Positions 17,906-25,789 of a stretch of DNA of 64,000 nucleotides are shown here, piece by piece. Each line of letters opens with the position of its first letter. The stretch's first letter is position 1. Source of the stretch: SCUD01 sp036824505 (GTDB lineage Bacteria > Pseudomonadota > Gammaproteobacteria > Steroidobacterales > Steroidobacteraceae); the NCBI GenBank assembly GCA_036824505.1, contig DAITAA010000005.1:62001-126000 (forward strand), in the 5' to 3' direction. The notes beneath the pieces were generated by a model. The model saw only the letters and a program-made list of their open reading frames with translations, searched no databases and was not told the origin of the DNA. Position numbers and translations under genes: made by a program.

Positions 17906-19144
17906 ATGCGGTCCATGCAAAGCCGTGAGCGCGCGTTACTGGCCGGCCTTGCCGGCGGAGTCCTCGGTATTGCGCTGGCAGGCGCGTGCTTCTGGCTCGC
18001 GGCTCGCGGGTCTCCGGCAACCGACCTGCCGCCGAAGGATGCCAGGCTGCTCGCCGAAGTGCTCGATCGCATCCAGGCGGACTATGTCGAACGCACCGAT
18101 GACCACAAGCTCATGTCGAACGCTATCCGCGGCATGGTCGGAGAGCTTGACCCGCATTCCGCGTTCATGGACGCAGGCGAGTTCGAGGAACTCAAGATCG
18201 CGACCGCCGGCAATTACTCGGGTATCGGCATCGAAGTGACGCTGGAGGACGGCGCCATCATCGTGATATCACCGATCGACGCGTCTCCCGCGGCCCGCGC
18301 CGGCATCCGCGCCGGCGACAGGATCATTGCGGTTGATGGGCACGCTGTCGAAGGTGCCGCGCTCACCGATTCCATCGCGCGAATCCGGGGCAAACCCGGC
18401 ACGGTCGTTCATCTCAGCGTCGGCCGGCAGTCGGCCGCTGCGCCGATCGAATTCGCGATCGAGCGTGCGGCCGTCTCGGTTCACTCCGTCCGTTATGAGA
18501 TGCTGGAACCGGGTTATGGCTACATGCGCATTTCGCAATTCAGCGAAACGACCGGGCCGGACACCGGTCAGGCGCTCGGCGCGCTGCAGGCAGAAGCCGG
18601 TGGCCAGCTGCGGGGCATTGTGCTCGATCTGCGCAACAACCCCGGCGGCGTACTGGATGCAGCCGTCGAGGTATCCGATGCATTCCTGGAACGCGGTGTC
18701 ATCGTCACGGCTGAGGGCCGCACTCCGGAAGCGAACTTCCGCATGGAGGCAGATGCCGGGGATCTTGCGCATGGCGCAGGCATCGCGGTGTTGGTCAATG
18801 AAGGGTCGGCATCGGCGGCGGAAATCGTCGCGAGCGCATTGCACGACAATGGACGGGCCGAGCTGCTGGGGCGAAAGACATTCGGCAAGGGCTCCGTTCA
18901 GACCGTGCTGCCGCTGACCGGCGGCCAGGCACTCAAACTGACGACTTCGCATTACTTCACGCCCGCCGGCATCTCGATAAATGAGCGCGGCATCGAACCC
19001 GATGTTCCGCTCCCGGAAGTGCCGACGCCGAGCGGCCGGTATTCGCGGCCAACGGCTGAAGACCCTGACGTGCGCGCGGCGATCGCATGGCTGAAGGAAA
19101 GACGCCCGGCGCTGATCGCGACGCGTTCACCGGTGCGCGAGTAA
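17906..19144 (+). CDS. C-terminal processing peptidase, S41 family (CtpA-like)
   Basis: A 412-aa periplasmic serine protease with an N-terminal membrane anchor/signal (residues 11-32). A PDZ domain covers about 95-170. In the protease domain the catalytic Ser is probably residue 303 (NEGSASAAEI), with Lys 328 (FGKGSVQT); the 25-residue spacing equals that of E. coli Prc. Proteases of this family act on murein hydrolases and envelope proteins. Linkage to envC is common in Gammaproteobacteria and suggests a role in cell-wall remodelling. It is shorter than Prc and closer to CtpA. Confidence 0.9.
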   Translation: MRSMQSRERALLAGLAGGVLGIALAGACFWLAARGSPATDLPPKDARLLAEVLDRIQADYVERTDDHKLMSNAIRGMVGELDPHSAFMDAGEFEELKIATAGNYSGIGIEVTLEDGAIIVISPIDASPAARAGIRAGDRIIAVDGHAVEGAALTDSIARIRGKPGTVVHLSVGRQSAAAPIEFAIERAAVSVHSVRYEMLEPGYGYMRISQFSETTGPDTGQALGALQAEAGGQLRGIVLDLRNNPGGVLDAAVEVSDAFLERGVIVTAEGRTPEANFRMEADAGDLAHGAGIAVLVNEGSASAAEIVASALHDNGRAELLGRKTFGKGSVQTVLPLTGGQALKLTTSHYFTPAGISINERGIEPDVPLPEVPTPSGRYSRPTAEDPDVRAAIAWLKERRPALIATRSPVRE

Positions 19145-19150
19145 GCAGGC

Positions 19151-19705
19151 ATGAAGCGTGTGCTCGTGCCGCTGGCAGAAGGATTCGAGGAGCTCGAAGC
19201 AGTCACGATCATCGACATGCTGCGCCGCGCGGGCATCGAGGTCGTGGTTGCGGCGCTTGGGAGGAATCCGGTGACCGGAGCGCACGGCATCGCGCTCACG
19301 GCCGATGCGACCATGGATGCCGTATCCGGGCAGGAATTTGACCTGGTTGCGCTTCCGGGCGGAATGCCGGGTGCCGCAAATCTGAAGGACGATGCGCGCA
19401 TCCGCGGCATCATCCGCCGGCTGCATGACAGCGGCAGGCATGTCGCCGCGATCTGTGCAGCGCCGATGGTGCTCGCAGCGGCCGGCGTGCTCGAAGGACG
19501 CCGCGCAACGGCCTTCCCCGGGTTTCTCGATCACGCCGCGGGCGTGACCGTCGTCGATGATCCTGTTGTCGTGGATGGCCGCGTCATCACTTCGCGCGGA
19601 CCCGGCACGGCACTCGACTTTGCGCTCGAGCTCGTGGCGCAGTTGCAGGGAAACGGCGCGCGCCGGCAGATCGAGTCACGATTGCAGCGCAGCGGAGCAG
19701 GCTGA
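19151..19705 (+). CDS. DJ-1/PfpI family protein (YajL-like)
   Basis: A 184-aa member of the DJ-1 superfamily. The nucleophile elbow AAICAAP has its Cys at 102, with the partner Glu near residue 14 in GFEELEAVTI. LPGGMPGAANL and the C-terminal VITSRGPGTALDFAL segment are typical of YajL/ThiJ proteins. These proteins are linked to protection against oxidative or dicarbonyl damage; the deglycase activity claimed for the family is disputed. The stop codon shares one base with the next gene (TGATG). Confidence 0.9.
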   Translation: MKRVLVPLAEGFEELEAVTIIDMLRRAGIEVVVAALGRNPVTGAHGIALTADATMDAVSGQEFDLVALPGGMPGAANLKDDARIRGIIRRLHDSGRHVAAICAAPMVLAAAGVLEGRRATAFPGFLDHAAGVTVVDDPVVVDGRVITSRGPGTALDFALELVAQLQGNGARRQIESRLQRSGAG

Positions 19706-20799
19706 TGGTGAGCGCTCCGCAAAAACCAGTTGCCGCCGGGCCGGATGCCGCTGCGCGCGGTGACGATGGGCAGCCCGGCATGCACACGAGCATGCGCAGG
19801 AGCCTGATGCGGGTGGACTGGCTCGTGCTCCTGGCCGTCGGGCTGTATGCGATGGTGCCATTCGCCAGGCCATCCTCGCCGCGCGTCCTGTACCTGGCGA
19901 TCGCGTTGTTCACGGCCTTCGTGCTGGCGCTCCGCTGGCGGGGATTCCCGGTTCGCGGCACGGCCGAGCGCATCGCGCTCTCGGCTGCCGCGATGGTTGC
20001 CTTCATTACGGTCGCTGCCATCCAGACCGGCGGCGCGCAGAGCCCGTTGCTGAACCTGTATCTGTTGCCGATCGTGGTGGCGGCGATGACGCTGGGCGGA
20101 CGCGGTGCGGCGATCGTATTCCTGGGTGTCGTGCTCGCCTACCTTTCCGTGATCATCGGCGATGGCCATTTGCCGAAGACGCCCGAATTGCTGGCCAGGC
20201 TTTTCGGTGAACTCGGCCCCTATGCGTTGGTCGCATACCTGACGCAGATACTTACCAGTTCGGTCATCACCGCACGGCGGCGTATCGAGGAAATGGCCGA
20301 GCGGGATGCGCTGACCGGAATGCTGAATCTGCGCGCATTCCGCGCTCTGCTGCAGCGAGAGCACGAATTGCGCGTGCGCAACTCGCGTGGCGGCTACGGG
20401 GTCCTGATCGTGGACATGGACCAGCTCAAGCCACTCAACGATCGGCACGGGCATCAAGCCGGCAATCGCGCGATTACGACGGTCGCAGCCGCAATCCAGC
20501 GGGCGATTCGCAGCAGCGACATTGCCGCCCGCTACGGCGGCGACGAATTCGTACTGTTCCTTCCGGAAGCGACGCCGGAAGTCGCCGAAACCATTGCGCA
20601 ACGCGTACGCAACAATGTTTACAAGAGCCTGTTTCCGGTCGGAGAACGCCTGCAGCGCATGACCGTCAGCGTTGGCGCAGCGAGCTATCCGCGCGACGGA
20701 AAGCGGCATGAGGACATCATTGAAGCGGCGGATCTCCGGATGCAGCGCGACAAGGAATTGCGCCGCCGCAATGCCGCCGAAGCCATGGCAACGGAATGA
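19705..20799 (+). CDS. Membrane diguanylate cyclase with GGDEF domain
   Basis: A 364-aa inner-membrane protein. About five or six hydrophobic segments lie between residues 35 and 185, ending in a short amphipathic linker. The GGDEF domain covers about 200-360. The active-site loop YGGDEF is intact, and the inhibitory I-site RSSD lies exactly five residues upstream, so product inhibition is expected. It should make c-di-GMP from two GTP. It opposes the two EAL proteins encoded within 13 kb. The membrane region may be a MASE-type sensor, but I cannot assign it to a subtype. Confidence 0.9.
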   Translation: MVSAPQKPVAAGPDAAARGDDGQPGMHTSMRRSLMRVDWLVLLAVGLYAMVPFARPSSPRVLYLAIALFTAFVLALRWRGFPVRGTAERIALSAAAMVAFITVAAIQTGGAQSPLLNLYLLPIVVAAMTLGGRGAAIVFLGVVLAYLSVIIGDGHLPKTPELLARLFGELGPYALVAYLTQILTSSVITARRRIEEMAERDALTGMLNLRAFRALLQREHELRVRNSRGGYGVLIVDMDQLKPLNDRHGHQAGNRAITTVAAAIQRAIRSSDIAARYGGDEFVLFLPEATPEVAETIAQRVRNNVYKSLFPVGERLQRMTVSVGAASYPRDGKRHEDIIEAADLRMQRDKELRRRNAAEAMATE

Positions 20800-20809
20800 T
20801 GGGTGCTGG

Positions 20810-21262
20810 ATGCGATCGCTGACCAAAGGCTACATGCAGGGCTTTGAAACAAAGGCCAGCGTCAAGGCCTTGTGGCGGGCGCTGACCGAGCCTGAGGCGC
20901 TCGCGCTCTGGTACGGCGATCAGGCGGTGGTGGAACCGCGCGTTGGCGGCCGCCATTTTGCCGTCTCACGGCTGCTCGGACGGCGCGAGGCATTCATCGA
21001 GCGTTTTGACCCGGGTACGCGGCTGCAACTGCTTTTCGAGCCAAGCCCCCAATGGCCGCCGCTCGCCGAGGGCGCGCTGGTGGAGGACCTGCTCATCGAC
21101 GAACACAAGGGACTGCGGATGCTGCGTGTTCTGGGCTCCGGAATTCCGTCAGGCGCCGACTGGTTGCCGGTGCTTAAGCAGCTGAGGACGGGCTGGGCGC
21201 TCGCCTTCACGCTGCTGCAGACACGGTTGCGCAAGGGGGAGATCAAGGACCCATCCGCATGA
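20810..21262 (+). CDS. SRPBCC (START/AHSA1-like) domain protein
   Basis: A 150-aa protein with the START/AHSA1 pattern: KASVKALWRALTEPEALALWYGDQAVVEPRVGG, then an ERFDPGTRLQL strand and a C-terminal long helix. Proteins of this fold bind hydrophobic ligands; no specific function can be named. The ATG at 20810 follows the cyclase stop by 10 bases. The end overlaps the next gene by 4 bases (ATGA), so the two are probably co-translated. Confidence 0.75.
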   Translation: MRSLTKGYMQGFETKASVKALWRALTEPEALALWYGDQAVVEPRVGGRHFAVSRLLGRREAFIERFDPGTRLQLLFEPSPQWPPLAEGALVEDLLIDEHKGLRMLRVLGSGIPSGADWLPVLKQLRTGWALAFTLLQTRLRKGEIKDPSA

Positions 21263-22584
21263 AACGCACGCTTGTCGCACTGGCCGCCTGCTGCTTGGCC
21301 GCGATGGCGCAGGCGACGACCATCGTGCTCTCGGGCGGCACGGTCATCGACGGCTACGGTAATCCGCCGATCGCCAATGGCGTGGTCGTCATCGAGAACG
21401 ACCGGATCCTGGCGGTGGGCAGCGGCGATCTGGTCGCCGTCCCGGAAGGTGCCGAAGTCATTTCCACCGAAGGCATGACGGTGCTGCCGGGTCTCTGGGA
21501 CATGCAGGTCAATCTGATGCGCCTGGGCCATGGCGACCTGGCGCGCTGGAATGAAACCTACGGACCGCTCGCCGAACGGGTCATCATGCCGATCGCCGCC
21601 CGGCAGCTCCTGCAGGCGGGGGTCACGAGCGCCCGCGATACCGCAGCACCGCTCGAAGCCGCAATCAATGTCCGTGCCCGCGTGAAGGAGCAGCTGATCA
21701 ACGGGCCGACGCTCTACGTCTCCGGGCCGGTGCTGCGCAAGCTGGTGCCGCCTGGCGAGGAAGAATGGCAGTGGGCGGTCAACGGTGCCGAAGATGCGCG
21801 GGCGAAAGTCGCGCGTCTTGCCGCGGCCGACGTGGATTATCTGTTGCTCGCCGAGGTAAATCTCTGGACGGCCGAGGAGCTTTCCGCGGCCGTCAATGAA
21901 GCACGTGCCCGCGGGATCCAGGTGCACGCCTATGCGGATCACCCGGAGGACGTTGAACGTGGTATCACGCTCAAGTTCGACGGATTCCTCGGCACCGGCA
22001 TGGGTACCACTCAGTTTCCTGACAGCGTGGTACTTGCGCTGCACCAGCGTCTGCTCGATACCGCAACGCGGCCGCTGTCCTGGAGCCCGGCGATCTCCGC
22101 GGTGCTGAACTTCGAAGCGCTGCGCGAAAACAGGGAGCCGCTCGACGATCCGCGCGCGACGGCGGAATTGCCGCCGCTGATTGCGGCCGACATCAAAGGG
22201 TCGCTCGCAAATCCCGATCGCGTGACCTGGTATGAAATGCCGGCCATGCGCGCCAGCAGCGCCTGCGCCAAGCTCGGCCAGCTCGATGAGGCGAAGGTGC
22301 GGCTGTTGCTCGGCTCCGACGCCGGAGCGCCGGGTCACCTGCACTCGCGCGCGACCTGGCAGGAGGTCGATTTCTGGGTGCGCCGCTGCGGCATGCCGCT
22401 GGAGCGCGCGATCCAGGCAGCGACCCACGATGCTGCCGTGGCCATGGGTGTCGGCCACGAGTCGGGCACGCTCTCGCCCGGCAAATTTGCAGATGTCATC
22501 GCTGTGCGCGGCGACCTGCTGCGGAACCCGAATCTCCTTCAATTCGTGGACATTGTCATCAGGCACGGTCGTCGCGTACGCTGA
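21259..22584 (+). CDS. Amidohydrolase-family protein lacking most metal ligands
   Basis: A 441-aa exported protein with a signal peptide (LVALAACCLAAMAQA) and the overall amidohydrolase layout (VLSGGTVIDGYGNPPI, VLPGLWDM, LGSDAGAPGHLH, SPGKFADVIAV). The HxH motif after the first beta strand is replaced (DMQVN where DxHxH is expected). The bridging Lys position reads LLLAEVN. The second downstream His (EHG) is missing (FDGFLG). Only VHAYADHP and the final GSD Asp remain. A standard binuclear hydrolase activity is unlikely. It may be a mononuclear or dead relative, and no substrate can be proposed. Confidence 0.75.
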   Translation: MKRTLVALAACCLAAMAQATTIVLSGGTVIDGYGNPPIANGVVVIENDRILAVGSGDLVAVPEGAEVISTEGMTVLPGLWDMQVNLMRLGHGDLARWNETYGPLAERVIMPIAARQLLQAGVTSARDTAAPLEAAINVRARVKEQLINGPTLYVSGPVLRKLVPPGEEEWQWAVNGAEDARAKVARLAAADVDYLLLAEVNLWTAEELSAAVNEARARGIQVHAYADHPEDVERGITLKFDGFLGTGMGTTQFPDSVVLALHQRLLDTATRPLSWSPAISAVLNFEALRENREPLDDPRATAELPPLIAADIKGSLANPDRVTWYEMPAMRASSACAKLGQLDEAKVRLLLGSDAGAPGHLHSRATWQEVDFWVRRCGMPLERAIQAATHDAAVAMGVGHESGTLSPGKFADVIAVRGDLLRNPNLLQFVDIVIRHGRRVR

Positions 22585-22588
22585 CGCC

Positions 22589-22951
22589 GTGACGTCATTC
22601 ATCCTGCGCGCTGTTATTGCCGCCCTGGCCTTGTGGCTCGCAACCGAATGGGTCGACGGGATTTCGGTCAACAGCCCCGTCACCCTGATATTGGCCGCCG
22701 TGCTGCTCGGCATTGTCAATGCTATCGTGCGGCCGCTGGCCATCCTGCTGACGCTGCCGCTGACACTCATCACGCTCGGCTTCTTCCTGCTGGTGGTGAA
22801 TGCCGCGATGGTGGGCCTGGTCGCGGCTTTCCTGCCAGGCATGAGCGTGCGGGGTTTCTGGGCCGCATTCTGGACAGCGATCATCGTGAGCGTCGTGAGC
22901 TGGATCGGGAACGCGCTCTTCAAGCCAGGCCAGCTGAAACCAAGAGACTGA
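22589..22951 (+). CDS. Phage-holin-family 4 (YvlD-like) membrane protein
   Basis: A 120-aa protein with four hydrophobic segments, starting TSFILRAVIAALALWL and continuing ILAAVLLGIVNAIVRP. The NAIVRPLAILLTLPLTLITLG signature belongs to the YvlD/phage-holin 4 family. I start it at GTG 22589, four bases after the amidohydrolase stop. The function of the family is unknown; nothing here suggests a phage origin. Confidence 0.8.
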   Translation: MTSFILRAVIAALALWLATEWVDGISVNSPVTLILAAVLLGIVNAIVRPLAILLTLPLTLITLGFFLLVVNAAMVGLVAAFLPGMSVRGFWAAFWTAIIVSVVSWIGNALFKPGQLKPRD

Positions 22952-22954
22952 TTC

Positions 22955-23428
22955 TCAGGCCGTTCTCAGGGCCGTGCCGTAGGTCAGGTAATGATTGATC
23001 CGCGTCTCCCACTCCCGCATGAATTGCTGGTAATGCTCTTCGGTGAATGACGCGACGAATGCATCGCCCGCGGGCCCCAGGCTGGTATGGGAGTAAGTGA
23101 TGGCCGCGTCTGTTCCAGTCGCGGACTTGCGCAATTGTATCGTGAGCCTGCAGGCCGTGACGGCCGGCGTGATCTTGATCATTTCCACGAAGCCGTTGCC
23201 GGGCTCGTGCCTCGTGATGTACCAGATCGCATGACCCGGATCGGCATCCGTCAGGAATACGCAGTCCGGTTCCGCGAACCCCGATTCGCTGAAGACCACC
23301 TGCGGATTCCAGCCCTCGATCCAGTCCGCCTCACGGACCGGGCACAACAACGGGAATACGTTTGCGGGCGGGGCGATGAGGCGCTGCGTGTAGGATCGCC
23401 TGGCACGGCTCGGCATCTCGATCTTCAT
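22955..23428 (-). CDS. SRPBCC family protein
   Basis: A 157-aa protein with the START-like pattern: RRSYTQRLIAPPANVFPLLCPVREADWIEGW near the N-terminus, the AIWYITRHEPG strand, and a long C-terminal helix ending EHYQQFMREWETRINHYL. A ligand-binding role is inferred from the fold only. It is convergent with the holin-family gene and divergent from the NupG-type permease gene; the start is ATG 23428. Confidence 0.75.
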   Translation of the reverse strand: MKIEMPSRARRSYTQRLIAPPANVFPLLCPVREADWIEGWNPQVVFSESGFAEPDCVFLTDADPGHAIWYITRHEPGNGFVEMIKITPAVTACRLTIQLRKSATGTDAAITYSHTSLGPAGDAFVASFTEEHYQQFMREWETRINHYLTYGTALRTA

Positions 23429-23509
23429 TGGCCATTTCTCCTCGTGACACCCGATTTCTGCTAGTTTTGCCTCTCAACGCCGGCCCGTCAAAAGAAGAAT
23501 CACCCTGCC

Positions 23510-24757
23510 ATGAGCATCCAACTCCGGCTCATCGTGATGAACTTCATGCAGTTCTTCGTGTGGGGCTCGTGGCTCATTTCGCTCGGCGCCTACATGATCG
23601 TCACGCTCGGTTTCACGGGCGGCCAGGTCGGCAGCGTCTACGCGACGATGGGCGTCGCTTCGCTCTTCATGCCCGGGTTGATGGGAATCGTCGCGGATCG
23701 CTGGCTGAATGCGGAACGCGTATTCGGCATCTGCCACCTGGTCGGCGCGGGCCTGCTGCTGTGGGCCTCGACGGTCAGGGATTTCGAGACGCTGTACGTG
23801 ATCATGCTGCTGAACGCGATGGTCTACATGCCGACCATCGCGCTCAACAACACCGTGTCCTACAAGGTGCTGGAACAGAAGGGCTTCAACGTCATCCGGA
23901 GTTTTCCGCCAATCCGCGTGTGGGGCACGGTCGGGTTCATCGCGGCAATGTGGATGGTTGACTTCGCAGGCTGGACCAGGAGCGAACTGCAGCTGTACAT
24001 CAGCGCGGGGGCGGCGCTCTTCCTCGGTGTCTATGGATTCACGATGCCCCCATGCCCGCCGGCTCGCGACGTGGCGAAGAGGAGCATCGTTTCGGCGCTC
24101 GGGCTGGATGCATTTGTTCTGTTCAAACGCAGGCAGATGCTGGTGTTCTTCATCTTCGCGATGATGCTGGGGGCGGCGCTGCAGATCACCAATGCCTTTG
24201 GCGGTGCATTCCTCGCCGATTTCGGGACCACGTACCCGGATTCGTTCGGCGTAAAGCATCCGAACATCCTGATCTCCATCTCACAGATCTCGGAGACGCT
24301 GTTCATCCTGACGATCCCGTTTTTCCTGCAGCGCTTCGGAATCAAGATCGTGATGCTGACCAGCATCATTGCCTGGGTCTTCCGCTTCGGCCTGTTCGCA
24401 GTCGGCGACCCTGGCGCCGGGCTCTGGATGCTGGTGTTGTCCATGATCATCTACGGCATGGCCTTCGACTTCTTCAACATCTCTGGCTCGCTGTTTGTGG
24501 ACCGCGAGGCGGATTCGACGATCCGGGCCAGCGCGCAGGGACTGTTCATGGTGATGACTAATGGCCTCGGCGCGTTCTTGGGCAGCATGGCGGCGGGAAT
24601 GGTCGTGGATCACTTCACGGTGGACGGCGTCAAGCACTGGCAGAGTATCTGGCTGACGTTTGCCGGATATGCGCTGGCGCTGGGAATCGTGTTTCCGTTT
24701 GCCTTCAACTATCGGCACGTGGCTGACAGCGGCCATCGATCGGAGACGACCCGCTAG
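23510..24757 (+). CDS. Nucleoside:proton symporter, NupG/XapB family MFS
   Basis: A 415-aa, 12-segment inner-membrane transporter. It resembles NupG along its whole length: QFFVWGSWLISLGAYMIVTLGF at the start, GIVADRWLNAERVFGICH after segment 2, and FPPIRVWGTVGFIAAMW in segment 5. The family imports nucleosides with protons. No nucleoside-catabolic genes are adjacent, so the exact substrate is unproven. Confidence 0.85.
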   Translation: MSIQLRLIVMNFMQFFVWGSWLISLGAYMIVTLGFTGGQVGSVYATMGVASLFMPGLMGIVADRWLNAERVFGICHLVGAGLLLWASTVRDFETLYVIMLLNAMVYMPTIALNNTVSYKVLEQKGFNVIRSFPPIRVWGTVGFIAAMWMVDFAGWTRSELQLYISAGAALFLGVYGFTMPPCPPARDVAKRSIVSALGLDAFVLFKRRQMLVFFIFAMMLGAALQITNAFGGAFLADFGTTYPDSFGVKHPNILISISQISETLFILTIPFFLQRFGIKIVMLTSIIAWVFRFGLFAVGDPGAGLWMLVLSMIIYGMAFDFFNISGSLFVDREADSTIRASAQGLFMVMTNGLGAFLGSMAAGMVVDHFTVDGVKHWQSIWLTFAGYALALGIVFPFAFNYRHVADSGHRSETTR

Positions 24758-24810
24758 ATGCACTGATCGCCTGGATCTCGTAGCGGTTGTGCCCGCATGG
24801 GCAGCGGCCT

Positions 24811-25335
24811 CTACGCCCCGTGGGCCCCCGATTCCGTCGTGGTGCGACCAACGGCACGTTGCCACTCATGGATTTCCGTGACGTGGGCTTGATCATGTTG
24901 CTGGATGATTGCCGGCATATCGCAAAGCGAGACCGGGCCGAGGCCTTCCTGCGTGCCGCTGTGCGACCAGGCATCCGGAGGCAAAGACTGAAGCAGGGAA
25001 ATGTTGGCGTGGCGCGAAGCTTCGAAGGCAGCGAGCCCTGCGGAGAGAGCGAGGGACTTGTAGTCACGTTTCCTGGCGACCGCTGCCCCGTCGAAGTCAG
25101 GCAGGACGGGATTGGTTTCGGTCTGCAAGCGCCTGATGCGTTGCCCAAACCCTTCGCGTTCCAGGTCGGCCAGGTGCCAAACCTGTTCGACGGGTGAGAA
25201 CGCCCCATCAGGGCCGGGGAGGCGTGCTTCCTCAACGCTCAGCGCGGCGAAGGCGTCACGCAGAAAGACGGGCATGGCGCCGAGCGACCGCATCAGCTCG
25301 TCGCGCTGGACTGCGGTGAGTTTCACATACTGCAA
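24811..25335 (-). CDS. DinB/YfiT-family protein
   Basis: A 174-aa four-helix-bundle protein of the DinB superfamily. Candidate metal ligands are His in PVEQVWHLADLE, and the two His residues of QQHDQAHVTEIH. Family members include bacillithiol-type S-transferases and many uncharacterised proteins. The TTG start at 25335 lies 4 bases after GGAGG; GTG 25326 is an alternative. No specific substrate can be named. Confidence 0.78.
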   Translation of the reverse strand: MQYVKLTAVQRDELMRSLGAMPVFLRDAFAALSVEEARLPGPDGAFSPVEQVWHLADLEREGFGQRIRRLQTETNPVLPDFDGAAVARKRDYKSLALSAGLAAFEASRHANISLLQSLPPDAWSHSGTQEGLGPVSLCDMPAIIQQHDQAHVTEIHEWQRAVGRTTTESGAHGA

Positions 25336-25420
25336 ACGGCCTCCAGCTCTAAACGAATTGCCTTATATTCGAATTCAGTGGCCGCCGAAGGCGGTCCGCT
25401 GGAATGAATGATCCGGCGCC

Positions 25421-25789
25421 CTAGCCCCACCTTTCATGCGCGATAACATACCATGCAGCGGATACCGCGCCGATCAGCAACATGGCGGCGATGCCTGCAA
25501 GACGGGAATTCGCCGCGCCCTTCCAGATCCCCAGATAAATGACCATGGCGGCGATCGGTGCAAGCAAATACACACCAAGGGTACCGCCGAAATACAGCAG
25601 AAGTACGAGCCACCTGATTGGATAGAGGAACCAGTGCCCATCCAGAGCCCCTATGCGACCATCCAGGAAGTTGGCACCGATCGTGATAAGAAAGGCGAAG
25701 TATGACGGCACGCACAGAGCAACCACGGTTGCGAATGGCTTGCGGGCTCTTCGGTCTGACAAGTACACCATCCGGCCGTTCGTGATCAT
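25421..25789 (-). CDS. Small three-segment membrane protein, unknown
   Basis: A 122-aa protein with hydrophobic segments near residues 19-42, 58-90 (probably a hairpin) and 96-115. I do not recognise a family. The ATG at 25789 shares one base with the stop codon of the upstream alpha/beta hydrolase (TGATG). It is therefore almost certainly translated with it and may be its membrane partner. Confidence 0.65.
   Translation of the reverse strand: MITNGRMVYLSDRRARKPFATVVALCVPSYFAFLITIGANFLDGRIGALDGHWFLYPIRWLVLLLYFGGTLGVYLLAPIAAMVIYLGIWKGAANSRLAGIAAMLLIGAVSAAWYVIAHERWG

Noticed and set aside
22589..22951. Holin-family protein as a sign of a prophage
   Set aside because: No other phage gene, integrase or attachment site is nearby. 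YvlD-like proteins of this family are common chromosomal genes.
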